DNA of 64,000 nt from Thiovibrio sp964588325 (GTDB lineage: Bacteria > Desulfobacterota > Desulfobulbia > Desulfobulbales > Desulfurivibrionaceae), in assembly GCA_964588325.1 (NCBI GenBank), contig CAZPOR010000001.1, forward strand, positions 124,001-188,000. The letters run 5' to 3'. Both the position numbers and the translations under genes were made by a program. Positions 27,627 to 35,952 of the stretch are shown piece after piece. Position 1 is the stretch's first letter. Each line of letters starts with the position of its first letter. The notes beneath the pieces are model-generated. The model was not told the DNA's origin and searched no databases. It saw nothing but the letters and a program-made list of their open reading frames with translations.

Positions 27627-27679
27627 ACAATATCATGTTGATACTAGTATCCGGTTAGGGCCGGATTAGTTTTTCATTA
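27627..27679 (-). promoter_or_regulatory. Pho-box-type array and -10 of the GAK operon
   Basis: Read on the minus strand: TAATGAAAAAC (27669-27679), TAATCCGGCCC (27658-27668), TAACCGGATAC (27647-27657), TAGTATCAACA (27636-27646), then TGA, then TATTGT at 27627-27632. Units are spaced exactly 11 bp and the hexamer follows after 3 nt, as at the pstS promoter. The rest of the gap (27680-27963) shows no gene or clear motif. Confidence 0.82.
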
Positions 27680-27963
27680 TGATTTAGGGGGACAATCATG
27701 CTGACGGTAACCGACGCCATGGCGGTTTTTTCACAAGGGAAGGCCTTTTGTTCAGGTATGGGTCTGGAAGAGCAACGCAGAGGGATAATGCTGTCGGGAA
27801 AATCCGGCTAAGGCGCGGATTATGGGTAAAACAGGCAGCCGGACTGAAGTTTGTCGGCAAATAAGTTTAAGGAATCGCGCCGGATTTTGAGCCGGATTCG
27901 GCGGAATGGCGCGGTGGATGAAAGATGAGGTGGTGGATTATCGGGAATTGTTCCCGGCCCAGG

Positions 27964-28665
27964 CTAACCCTGCATCCGGTAACCGATGCCGCGCACGGTT
28001 TCGATGTATTTGCCCGCCTCGCCCAGCTTTTTTCTGAGCCCGAACACCTGTACATCCACGGCCCGTGGAGTGATGACGTAGTCATAGCCCCGGACCCCGT
28101 CGATGATCTGCTGGCGGTTGAAGACCCAGCCCGGCCGCCGGGCCAGCAGCTCCAGGATGGAAAATTCGGTGACGGTCAGGGAAATGGACTCCCCGCCCAC
28201 CAGCACCTCGTAGCGGTTGGGGTCGATGGTTATGTCGTGGATGGTGAGCGGACCGGCCTTCTTGCTCTCGCCCCCTTCATCGCTCAACCCTTCCTTGCGG
28301 CGCAGGGCAGCCTTGATCCGGGAGATGAGGATCTTGGGGCTGAAGGGCTTGGTGATGTAGTCGTCCGCCCCGAGATCGAGACCCGCGGCCATGTCGTTTT
28401 CCTCGCTTTTGGCGGTGAGCATGACAATGGGCAGGTTCTTGGTCTTGGGATCCTTGCGCACCAGCTTGCAGATCTCGAAGCCGCTCAAGCCGGGGAGCAT
28501 GAGGTCCAGCACGATCAGCTCCGGCTTTTCCCGCTTGATGACGTTGAGCGCCTGCTCGCCGTTATCGGCGTAGATCACATGGAACCCGGCCTTGGCCAGG
28601 TTGTATCCCACCAATTGCTGGATATTTTCATCGTCTTCCACGACAAGGATGGTTTCTCTGGCCAT
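27964..28665 (-). CDS. phoB: Phosphate regulon response regulator
   Basis: 233 aa. Receiver domain with phosphoacceptor D54 (IVLDLMLPG), T/K of LTAKS and TKPFSPK. C-terminal winged helix of the OmpR/PhoB type (LTVTEFSILELLARRPGWVF, ending in VRGIGYRMQG). It lies last in the pst operon, 43 bp after phoU. PhoB controls phosphate-starvation genes when phosphorylated by PhoR; the likely kinase is at 47363-49171. It is the probable binder of the 11-bp arrays listed here. Confidence 0.93.
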   Translation of the reverse strand: MARETILVVEDDENIQQLVGYNLAKAGFHVIYADNGEQALNVIKREKPELIVLDLMLPGLSGFEICKLVRKDPKTKNLPIVMLTAKSEENDMAAGLDLGADDYITKPFSPKILISRIKAALRRKEGLSDEGGESKKAGPLTIHDITIDPNRYEVLVGGESISLTVTEFSILELLARRPGWVFNRQQIIDGVRGYDYVITPRAVDVQVFGLRKKLGEAGKYIETVRGIGYRMQG

Positions 28666-28708
28666 TCTTTCTCTCCTCGGCAGCGTTGCGGGGGCGCTAT
28701 CGTGTTAT

Positions 28709-29434
28709 TCACCCTTCGGGTATAAGTTTCGTATGAGCGGACAGGCCGCTCAACTCAGCTATATGATGGCGGACAATCTTGCCCTGCGCCATATAAATAA
28801 TGTCTTCGCAGATATTGGTGCAGTGGTCGGCGATGCGCTCCATGCTCCTGGCCACGCTGATCAGCTTGGCCAGATAGACCTGCTGGGCCGGGTCGCGCAT
28901 GATGATCTCCTCCATCTCGGTGCGGATGGCGCCTTTGTCCCGATCCACCTCGTCGTCCTTCAGGCACACCTTGTAGGCCAGGTCGGTGTCCTCGTTGACA
29001 AAGGCCTCCATGGTATTTTGGAACATCCAGATGGTTTTTGCAAACATGGCGTTGAACATCTCGGGAATCCGCATGCCGTCGGCGGCAAAGTGGACCGGGT
29101 CGATGTTGTGCAGCAGGATGACCTTGTCCGCGATCTTGGCGGCCAGGTCGCCGATGCGTTCCAGATCGTTGTCGATCTTGAGTACGGTGACGATGAAGCG
29201 CAGGTCGCCGGCCACGGGCTGGTGCAGGGCCAGGAGGCGCAGGCACTCCTCTTCCACGCTGATCTCCATGGTGTCGATCTCGCCCTTGTCCGTGTCGATC
29301 ACCTGCCTGGCCAGGTCGGGATTTTTCTCCCACAGGGCCTTGACCGATTTTTGCAGGTTCTCCTGCACCGCCGTTCCGAGGTAGACGATCTGGTTCTTGA
29401 GTTTTTCTATTTCTGTTTGAATGTTTTTAGCCAT
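28709..29434 (-). CDS. phoU: Phosphate transport regulator PhoU
   Basis: 241 aa, two three-helix PhoU repeats with the ERIGD (LERIGDLAAKIAD) and SMERIADHCTNI signatures. It damps Pho signalling and Pst uptake when phosphate is enough. Ribosome site AAGGAG lies before the ATG. Its gene follows pstB with a structured repeat in between. Confidence 0.95.
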   Translation of the reverse strand: MAKNIQTEIEKLKNQIVYLGTAVQENLQKSVKALWEKNPDLARQVIDTDKGEIDTMEISVEEECLRLLALHQPVAGDLRFIVTVLKIDNDLERIGDLAAKIADKVILLHNIDPVHFAADGMRIPEMFNAMFAKTIWMFQNTMEAFVNEDTDLAYKVCLKDDEVDRDKGAIRTEMEEIIMRDPAQQVYLAKLISVARSMERIADHCTNICEDIIYMAQGKIVRHHIAELSGLSAHTKLIPEG

Positions 29435-29483
29435 GATGTGCTCCTTGTTCTAACCCAAGCTTTTAGTAGGCGCTCCGTGTCTT

Positions 29484-29614
29484 GCAACCGTTCAGGAGCG
29501 CCGCAGATGCGCGAAAGAGATCGATTCGCCATACTCCAGTATGCGAAGCGGCCGATGACAGCTAAGCGAGCACAGCGAGACTGCGAAGCAGATGTGGTGC
29601 TCCTGGACGGTTGC
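29484..29614. repeat. Palindromic dispersed element, copy A (pstB-phoU gap)
   Basis: About 131 bp. Outer arms GCAACCGTTCAGGAGC (29484-29499) and GCTCCTGGACGGTTGC (29599-29614) pair with one G-T. An inner hairpin lies at 29525-29547 (TTCGCCATACT / AGTATGCGAA). The core at about 29550-29594 (GGCCGATGACAGCTAAGCG, then AGCGAGACTGCGAAGCAGATG with breaks) is shared almost exactly with copy B at 44495-44641. Arm sequences differ between copies but still pair. Confidence 0.8.
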
Positions 29615-29620
29615 GGATTC

Positions 29621-30412
29621 TCAGCCGAAGCGGCCGGTGATGTAATCCTCGGTTTCCTTCTTCTCCGGCATGGTGAACAACGTCTGGGTCGGCCCGTATT
29701 CGATCAGCTCCCCAAGATACATGTACGCCGTGTAGTCGGAGATCCGCGCCGCCTGCTGCATGTTGTGGGTGACGATGATGATGGTGTACTCGCCCCGCAG
29801 CTCGCGGATGAGATCCTCGATCCGCGAGGTGGAGCGCGGGTCCAGGGCCGAGCAGGGCTCGTCCATGAGGATGATTTCCGGGCTGACGGCAATGGCGCGG
29901 GCGATGCAGAGCCGCTGCATCTGGCCGCCGGAAAGGCCCATGGCCGACTGGTGTAAACGGTCCTTGACCTCGTCCCAGAGGGCGGCCCGTTTCAGGCATT
30001 TTTCCGCGGCCTCGTCGAGCACGGCTGTGTCCTGGATGCCCGCAATCCTGAGACCATAGACGATGTTTTCATAGATGGACTTGGGGAAGGGGTTCCATTT
30101 CTGGAAGACCATGCCGACCTTGCGCCGCAGTTCAATCACATCCAGCGCCGGGTCGTTGATGTTTTCCCCGTTGATGGCGATGGTCCCCTCAATCCGCAGT
30201 CCGTCGACCAAATCGTTCATCCGGTTGATGCAGCGGATCAGGGTGGATTTGCCGCAGCCCGAGGGGCCGATCAGGGCGGTGACCTGATGGCCCGGAATTC
30301 CGAAGGTCAGATTTTTAAGCGCCTGGCTTGCCCCGTAGTAGAGATTCAACCCCTCGATCTCGACCTGCGGGTTATCGATACGGAGTATGGCGGTGTCGGT
30401 TTTTTTCTGCAT
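29621..30412 (-). CDS. pstB: Phosphate ABC transporter ATP-binding protein
   Basis: 263 aa. Walker A GPSGCGKST, Q-loop in FQKWNPFPKSIYENI, ABC signature LSGGQMQRLCIARA, Walker B IILMDEP, and the H-loop in VTHNMQQA. PstB powers phosphate uptake with PstC and PstA. Length and motifs are standard. Confidence 0.96.
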   Translation of the reverse strand: MQKKTDTAILRIDNPQVEIEGLNLYYGASQALKNLTFGIPGHQVTALIGPSGCGKSTLIRCINRMNDLVDGLRIEGTIAINGENINDPALDVIELRRKVGMVFQKWNPFPKSIYENIVYGLRIAGIQDTAVLDEAAEKCLKRAALWDEVKDRLHQSAMGLSGGQMQRLCIARAIAVSPEIILMDEPCSALDPRSTSRIEDLIRELRGEYTIIIVTHNMQQAARISDYTAYMYLGELIEYGPTQTLFTMPEKKETEDYITGRFG

Positions 30413-30430
30413 TGTCGCTCCTTATTTACT

Positions 30431-30536
30431 CCCCTCTCCCGCTTTCGGGAGAGGGGCGGGGGAGAGGGGAAATGCAACCTGCCGGTTTGGCATCTCTTTC
30501 CCCCTCTCCCTAGCCCTCCCCCCGAGGGGGGAGGGG
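30431..30536. repeat. C/G-rich inverted repeats in the pstA-pstB gap
   Basis: Two strong hairpins: CCCCTCTCCCG (30431-30441) with CGGGAGAGGGG (30446-30456), and CCCTCCCCCC (30514-30523) with GGGGGGAGGG (30526-30535). Repeats of this type are common dispersed elements in bacterial genomes. Confidence 0.75.
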
Positions 30537-30620
30537 ACTATTTTTGTTTTTTGCCAGAGGCTCCGCCGGGAACCGGTTACGGGCCCAGGCAATCGGCGCC
30601 GTGCTTACCCCAGTAGGCGC

Positions 30621-32213
30621 CTACACATCCACCACGGAATGGCGTTGCCGCATCTTGTTGCGCAGATGGATGGCCGTGCTGGTCATGGCGAGCACGATCA
30701 GGATCAGCAGCAGGGTGGTGACATAGACCATGGGCTTGGCCGCCTCCACGTTGGGGGACTGAAAGCCGATGTCGTAGATATGAAACCCCAGGTGCATGAA
30801 TTTCCGGTCCAGGTGGAGAAAGGGGAAGACCCCATCCAGGGGCAGGGCCGGAGCCAGCTTGACCACCCCGGTGATCATCAAGGGCGCCACCTCGCCCGCC
30901 GCTCGGGCCATGGCCAGGATGAAGCCGGTGAGGATGCCCGGCGAGGCCATGGGCAGCAGGATTCGGGTCAGGGTCTGGAGTTTGGTGGCGGCCAGGGCCT
31001 GGGAGCCTTCCCGGATGCCGGGGGGGATGGAGCCCAACGCTTCTTCCGTGGCCACGATCACCACGGGCACGGTGAGCAGCCCCAGGGTGAGGCTGGTCCA
31101 GAGGATGCCGCCGGTGCCGAAGGTCGGGGCGGGAAGCCGTTCCGGAAAAAACAACTGGTCGATCCCGCCGCCGATTCCGTAGACGAAAAAGCCCAGGCCG
31201 AAGATGCCGTAAACGATGGAGGGGATGCCCGCCAGGCTGTTGACCGCGATGCGGACCATCTTCACCAGCCAGCCCTCCCTGGCGTATTCGCGCAGATAGA
31301 TGCCTGCCAGCACGCCCAGGGGAAAGGAGAGGATACTCATGAGAAAAATCAGCATGACGGTGCCGAAGATGGCCGGGAACAGCCCGCCCTCGGTGTTCGA
31401 TTCCCGGGGTTCGTCAAAGAACAGTTCCCGCAGCCGCTCCAGGTAATAGCGGCATTTGGAGAAAAATGACATCCCGTTCGGCTGGTAGGCGCGGACGATG
31501 TTGGGCAGGGCGATGGCCTTGGTGCGGCCGTTGGCGTCGGTGAAGATCGCCTGATTGGTGGCCAGGGCCGCGGATTTTTCCCCGAGGATGGAAACCAGGG
31601 CCTCGAATTCGGTTTTGAGTCCCTGCTTTTCTCCTTGCATGGCGGCGATGGCCGGGGTGTTTTCTTCCTTGTTGTAGTGGGCCTTGGCCAGGTGATGGTC
31701 GAGCAATTCCACCCGCCGGTTGAGGTTGGCGATCTTCTTTCCTAAAAGATGCACCTCAACTTTCCGGTCTTCGAGGGCTGCAATGGTCCGGGCCAGACTG
31801 TTGGCCCCGGAGGCGGGCGGCGCGATCCCCTTGACCTCCAGTTCGCTTAAGTATCCGTAAAAATTGCCGTATTCCTGGCGCTCAAGCACATGGACATCTT
31901 TGGGGTAGGTGAGACTGGTGATCTCCGCAGCGTCCACCCATTTGAAGTCAAGTCCGTAGAGATCCCGGTTGCCGATCTTGAACTGGAGCCGTTTGTTGTT
32001 GGTGTGCGGGATGATTTCTTCCTGGACAATCTCCCCGAGCAGGGAACGGCCATCCTGCAAGGTCGCCAGGGCGACTTTTTTCGGCCAGAAGACCGCAAGG
32101 CCGTTGGCCATCACGACATAGAAGAGGAGCAAGGTCAAGAAAAGGATCAGGGAAAGGGCCAGGCTCGTGGCCCAGACGAAGGGCTCTCCCTGCCGCCAGA
32201 ATTTTTTTGTCAT
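30621..32213 (-). CDS. pstA: Phosphate ABC transporter permease PstA (extended)
   Basis: 530 aa from ATG 32213 (GGAGA upstream), far longer than the usual 280-300. After the first membrane helix (about 16-40) there is a roughly 220-residue extracytoplasmic insert with a coiled-coil part (LEDRKVEVHLLGKKIANLNRRVELLDHHL). The standard permease core follows, with ATEEALGSIPPGIREGSQALAATK as the EAA-type loop that meets PstB. Partner of PstC. Confidence 0.92.
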   Translation of the reverse strand: MTKKFWRQGEPFVWATSLALSLILFLTLLLFYVVMANGLAVFWPKKVALATLQDGRSLLGEIVQEEIIPHTNNKRLQFKIGNRDLYGLDFKWVDAAEITSLTYPKDVHVLERQEYGNFYGYLSELEVKGIAPPASGANSLARTIAALEDRKVEVHLLGKKIANLNRRVELLDHHLAKAHYNKEENTPAIAAMQGEKQGLKTEFEALVSILGEKSAALATNQAIFTDANGRTKAIALPNIVRAYQPNGMSFFSKCRYYLERLRELFFDEPRESNTEGGLFPAIFGTVMLIFLMSILSFPLGVLAGIYLREYAREGWLVKMVRIAVNSLAGIPSIVYGIFGLGFFVYGIGGGIDQLFFPERLPAPTFGTGGILWTSLTLGLLTVPVVIVATEEALGSIPPGIREGSQALAATKLQTLTRILLPMASPGILTGFILAMARAAGEVAPLMITGVVKLAPALPLDGVFPFLHLDRKFMHLGFHIYDIGFQSPNVEAAKPMVYVTTLLLILIVLAMTSTAIHLRNKMRQRHSVVDV

Positions 32214-32300
32214 GAGATTTTCTCCAAACAACAGAATTTTGCCACGTGTCAATTATCGGCAGCAGTGCCGATAAACCCACGAAAGAATTTGCCTCGAACA

Positions 32301-32402
32301 GGTGCTTCGACAGGGCTCTCCTGAGCTTGTCGAAGGGCTCAGCACGAACGGAATATCAGTGCATTAAGGTACTGTCCGTTCACCCTGAGCCTGTCGAAGG
32401 GT
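32301..32402. repeat. Dispersed CTTCGACA/TGTCGAAG-type repeat in the pstC-pstA gap
   Basis: Hairpin arms CTTCGACA (32305-32312) and TGTCGAAG (32328-32335), then a second related unit with CCTGAGCCTGTCGAAGG ending at 32400. This pattern is a widespread intergenic repeat in bacterial genomes. Confidence 0.7.
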
Positions 32403-32424
32403 TGTTGTTGTGCCTCCATTCTCT

Positions 32425-34647
32425 TCAATACCGCCCATATTTTTTCCGCAGCCGTTCGCGGACCAGTTCCGCCCCGGTGTTCACCACAAAGGTCAGGGCG
32501 AAGAGCATGGAGGCGCAGAGGAAGAGCACCCGGTACAGGGTGCCGCCCAGCGGCGCTTCCGGGATCTCCACGGCGATGTTGGCGGACAGGGTCCGCATGC
32601 CGTTGAAGATGGACCAGTCAAGAATCGGGGTGTTGCCGGTGGCCATGAGCACGATCATGGTTTCCCCCACCGCCCGGCCGAAACCGATCATGATCGCGGC
32701 AAAGATGCCGGGGCTGGCCGAGGGCAGCACCACCCGCCAGATCGTCTGCCAGCGGCTGGCCCCCAAGGCCAGGGAGGCGGCGGTCAGGCTGGGCGGGATG
32801 TTGGAGATGGCGTCTTCGGTGATGGAAAAAATGATGGGGATCACCGCGATGCCAAGACCAAAGGCGATGATGATGCAGTTGCGCTGGTCGTAGCGCAACC
32901 CCAGATCGTTGTAGAGCCATTGCTTGAAGTCGCCTGCAAAGAGCATCTGTTCCACGAAGGGGGCGATCCCCATGGCCAGGGCCGCGGCCAGGAGGATGAC
33001 CGGCGCCAGCAGCAGAAATTCATGGCCGCTGCAGAAATTCTGCAGGGCGGGCGTCTTGTAGAATGGCCTGAGCACACCCATGATCGCAATGAAGAGCAGC
33101 GGCAGGAGCAGCACCCCCAGGATCACGGCGAGGATACCCTTTTCCACGATGGGCGCCAGCCAGAGGGCGATGAGAAAGCCGATGACCACCGAGGGGATCG
33201 AGGCCATGATCTCCACCACCGGCTTGACCGTCTTTTTAAAGGCGGCGGTGCTGAACTGGCTGGTATAGACCGCGCCGAAGATGGCCAGGGGCACGGCAAA
33301 GACCATGGCGTACAGGGTGCCCTTGATGGTGCCGAAGAGCAGCGGCACCAGGCTGAATTTCGGCTCGAAATCGTCGGAGGCGGACGAGGATTGCCAGACG
33401 TACTCCGGCTTTTCGTAGCTTTCGTACCAGACCTTGCCGAACAGGGTTTTCAGGCTGATCTCCGGGTGGGGGGCATCGACCCGCCAGACGGTGAGGGTGT
33501 TGCGCGAATCAAGGCCGATCAGGCCGTTGCCCTGGCCGGAGATGCCCGCCATGGTCAGGGCGGGTTCGAGAGTGAGCAGGTGTTTTTCGCTGGTCATATG
33601 GTCGAAATGGGTTGTGCCGTCAGCACCTAAGCTGACCAGGGATTTGGAGCGGCGGGAGGGAATGATGCGTTCCACCGGGGCCTGATGGCTGGTCAGGGTG
33701 TGGGTTTTGCGGAGCCGCCGCACCCGGCTGTCTCCTTCCCCGCTCCAGATCTGGCTCCAGGTGGCAAGACCGCCCTCGGCGTCGCCCACCGCGACGGAGA
33801 TATCGCCGAACACCATGGCCAGGGCGGTGACGGGCTTGTCTCCGGCTACGGCTACCACATTGTCGGTGCGTTCGGCACTCCCGTTTTCCGTCAGATCCCA
33901 GCGCAAGAGGCTGCCGGCGCCGGTGCCGCAAAACAGGGCACTGCCTTGCTCATCCAGGGTGAAAACGGTGATCGTGCCCGGCAGCTTTTCATCGATCAGA
34001 AAGGAAAAGGCCTCTTTTTTCGCATTGTCAAAGATGTCGGTGGTGACGACCTCATGGTCGATCTGAAAGCGGTTGTCCGCCAACAGCGCCACCTGGGTCA
34101 GCCGCCCTTCATGGCTGCGGACCATCATGCCCTTGACCGGGGCCGGATAGTTTCGGGCAGGATATTCGCCCAGTTGGCTGACCTCCGGCTGGACGGTCCG
34201 TTGGCCGGAATCGTCATAGAGCAGCCGGAAATCCACCTGGGAAACGGTGACGCTGTTGTCTTCCCACAGCAGGGCAAAGACGTTGTTCTTGTTGCTCTCG
34301 ACGGACTTGATTTTGGCGTTTCGGGTGGAGGCGGGGGCGGTGAAAAAGGTCTTGCCGGAGGCGAGATCGTAGAAGGAGAAAAGTCCGGTGGCGTCCAGGA
34401 TAAAGCCCACCTCCTGGGTGTCGTCCATGCCCACGGCAAGGACAGGGGCGCTTCCTGAGGAAACGGCCACGCGGTGGATGACTTCGGCGTCGGCCGGCTG
34501 AAACAGCGGCAGGGTCACCCGGACGACCAGCGCCAGAATGGCGATGACGCTGGCGATGACCAGCAGGCCGCCCACGGTGATGGCCCGGGTGGCGAACCGG
34601 TCCTGCCTGCGGACCTTTTTGATGAATTGTTTGTCAAGTTTCTGCAT
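32425..34647 (-). CDS. pstC: Phosphate ABC transporter permease PstC (extended)
   Basis: 740 aa, more than double the usual length. Helix 1 at about 25-50 is followed by about 370 extracytoplasmic residues that read like a beta-propeller (repeated short strands: AVGMDDTQEVGFILDATG, VAVGDAEGGLATW, LVSLGADGTTHFD). The permease core then follows with the EAA-type loop (NIPPSLTAASLALGASRWQ). It forms the channel with PstA. The large domain probably faces the periplasm near PstS. Confidence 0.92.
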   Translation of the reverse strand: MQKLDKQFIKKVRRQDRFATRAITVGGLLVIASVIAILALVVRVTLPLFQPADAEVIHRVAVSSGSAPVLAVGMDDTQEVGFILDATGLFSFYDLASGKTFFTAPASTRNAKIKSVESNKNNVFALLWEDNSVTVSQVDFRLLYDDSGQRTVQPEVSQLGEYPARNYPAPVKGMMVRSHEGRLTQVALLADNRFQIDHEVVTTDIFDNAKKEAFSFLIDEKLPGTITVFTLDEQGSALFCGTGAGSLLRWDLTENGSAERTDNVVAVAGDKPVTALAMVFGDISVAVGDAEGGLATWSQIWSGEGDSRVRRLRKTHTLTSHQAPVERIIPSRRSKSLVSLGADGTTHFDHMTSEKHLLTLEPALTMAGISGQGNGLIGLDSRNTLTVWRVDAPHPEISLKTLFGKVWYESYEKPEYVWQSSSASDDFEPKFSLVPLLFGTIKGTLYAMVFAVPLAIFGAVYTSQFSTAAFKKTVKPVVEIMASIPSVVIGFLIALWLAPIVEKGILAVILGVLLLPLLFIAIMGVLRPFYKTPALQNFCSGHEFLLLAPVILLAAALAMGIAPFVEQMLFAGDFKQWLYNDLGLRYDQRNCIIIAFGLGIAVIPIIFSITEDAISNIPPSLTAASLALGASRWQTIWRVVLPSASPGIFAAIMIGFGRAVGETMIVLMATGNTPILDWSIFNGMRTLSANIAVEIPEAPLGGTLYRVLFLCASMLFALTFVVNTGAELVRERLRKKYGRY

Positions 34648-34701
34648 GGGGTTCCTTGCTGTTCTGAATCCTTCTGCTGCGAACGGCTTCTACTGAAGAA
34701 G

Positions 34702-34743
34702 CCCCCGGGAAGGCCTGCCCTGGGGCTTCGGCCTTCCCGGGGG
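34702..34743 (-). promoter_or_regulatory. Intercistronic hairpin between pstS and pstC
   Basis: Perfect 14-bp arms CCCCCGGGAAGGCC (34702-34715) and GGCCTTCCCGGGGG (34730-34743) with a 14-nt loop. No T-run follows on the minus strand, so it is more likely a stabiliser of the pstS message or a partial attenuator than a full terminator. Confidence 0.8.
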
Positions 34744-34782
34744 CCGGGAGGTGAACTTGTGTCCGGCTTGAGCCGGGGAGGG

Positions 34783-35781
34783 TTACTTGAGCTTGGCCAG
34801 CTCTTTTTCCACGACCTTGGCGGGCAGGGGCAGGAAGCCGTCTTTTATGACGATCTCCTGGCCAGCCTTGGAGAGGATGTATTTAAGGAATTCGGTGGTC
34901 ACGGCGGGCAGGGGCTTGTTCGGCTCCTTGGCCACATAGATGTACAGGGTCCGGGAAAGCGGGTAACTGCCGCTCAGCACGTTTTCAAAACTGGCTTCCT
35001 GAGCCTTTTCTCCCTTCTTCTTGCTCAGGGCGATGGCCTTGACCCCGGAGGTCTTGTAGCCGATGCCGGAGTAGCCGATGCCGTTCTTGTCCTCGGTGAT
35101 GCCCATGACCACCGAAGCGGAGCCGGGCTGTTCCTTGACGGTATCCTTGTAGTCACCCTTGAACAGGGCATGCTCCTTGAAGTAGCCATAGGTGCCGGAG
35201 GCGGAGTTACGGCCGTAGATGCTCATGGGCGCCTGCTGCCAGGGACCGGTAAGGCCCACCTGGCCCCAGGTGGTGATTTCCTCGCTCAGCCCGCCCTTGC
35301 GGGTTTTTGAGAAGATGGCGTCAACCTCTTGCAGGCTCAGCTCTTTGATGGGGTTGTCCTTGTTGACATATACCGCCAGGGAATCGAGGGCTACATCGAT
35401 TCTGGTGGGGGCGTAGCCGTATTTCTTGGTGAAGGCGTCGATCTCTTCGGATTTCATCGCCCTGGACATGGGACCGAGCTGGGCGGTGCCGGAAAGGAGA
35501 GCGGGCGGTGCGGTGCTTGAGCCCTTGCCCTCGATCTGGATGCGGACATTGGGGTATTCCTTGCGGAAGCCTTCCGCCCAGTAGGTCAACAGATTGTTCA
35601 GGGTGTCGGAGCCGATGCTGTCCAAGTTGCCGGAAACGCCGCTTACCTTTTTATAGACGGGGATTTTTGCATCTACCGTAACTGTCTCGGCAAAAGCGGT
35701 GGTGGCGGCAACGGCAACCAGGCAGCCCGCCAACGCAGCCTTGGTGAGGGTTCTGCTCAAAAAACCTTTGTGCATCGTCAT
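34783..35781 (-). CDS. pstS: Phosphate-binding protein PstS
   Basis: 332 aa; AAGGAGA before the ATG. Signal peptide with cleavage near TAFAETVT. Phosphate-site stretches are typical of PstS: GSDTLNNLL, GKGSSTAPPALLSG, PMSRAM and GRNSASGTYGYF. It delivers phosphate to PstCAB. First gene of the pst operon, under a five-unit 11-bp array. Confidence 0.95.
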   Translation of the reverse strand: MTMHKGFLSRTLTKAALAGCLVAVAATTAFAETVTVDAKIPVYKKVSGVSGNLDSIGSDTLNNLLTYWAEGFRKEYPNVRIQIEGKGSSTAPPALLSGTAQLGPMSRAMKSEEIDAFTKKYGYAPTRIDVALDSLAVYVNKDNPIKELSLQEVDAIFSKTRKGGLSEEITTWGQVGLTGPWQQAPMSIYGRNSASGTYGYFKEHALFKGDYKDTVKEQPGSASVVMGITEDKNGIGYSGIGYKTSGVKAIALSKKKGEKAQEASFENVLSGSYPLSRTLYIYVAKEPNKPLPAVTTEFLKYILSKAGQEIVIKDGFLPLPAKVVEKELAKLK

Positions 35782-35856
35782 GGTGTTTCTCCTTAAAAAG
35801 TGAGGTTGCGAAACGGCTTATGCCGGGGTGTGACATGCTCGGCACATCTGGCCCCC

Positions 35857-35920
35857 ACTATGCCCCCTGATTGTTAGAGTTTGATTAGCGCTTCGTTAGG
35901 AGATGAACAGAAGATGAACC
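35857..35920 (-). promoter_or_regulatory. Pho-box array and -10 of pstS
   Basis: On the minus strand: GGTTCATCTTC (35910-35920), TGTTCATCTCC (35899-35909), TAACGAAGCGC (35888-35898), TAATCAAACTC (35877-35887), TAACAATCAGG (35866-35876), then GGG, then CATAGT (35857-35862) as -10. All units are 11 bp apart, the spacing known for PhoB half-sites. The leader would be about 70 nt. Confidence 0.88.
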
Positions 35921-35952
35921 GTCCTGAAATCACCTCCTCATCTCCGGGCCCC

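Noticed and set aside
30387..30620. Small plus-strand frames in the pstA-pstB gap
   Set aside because: They arise from C/G-rich inverted repeats and have no ribosome site.
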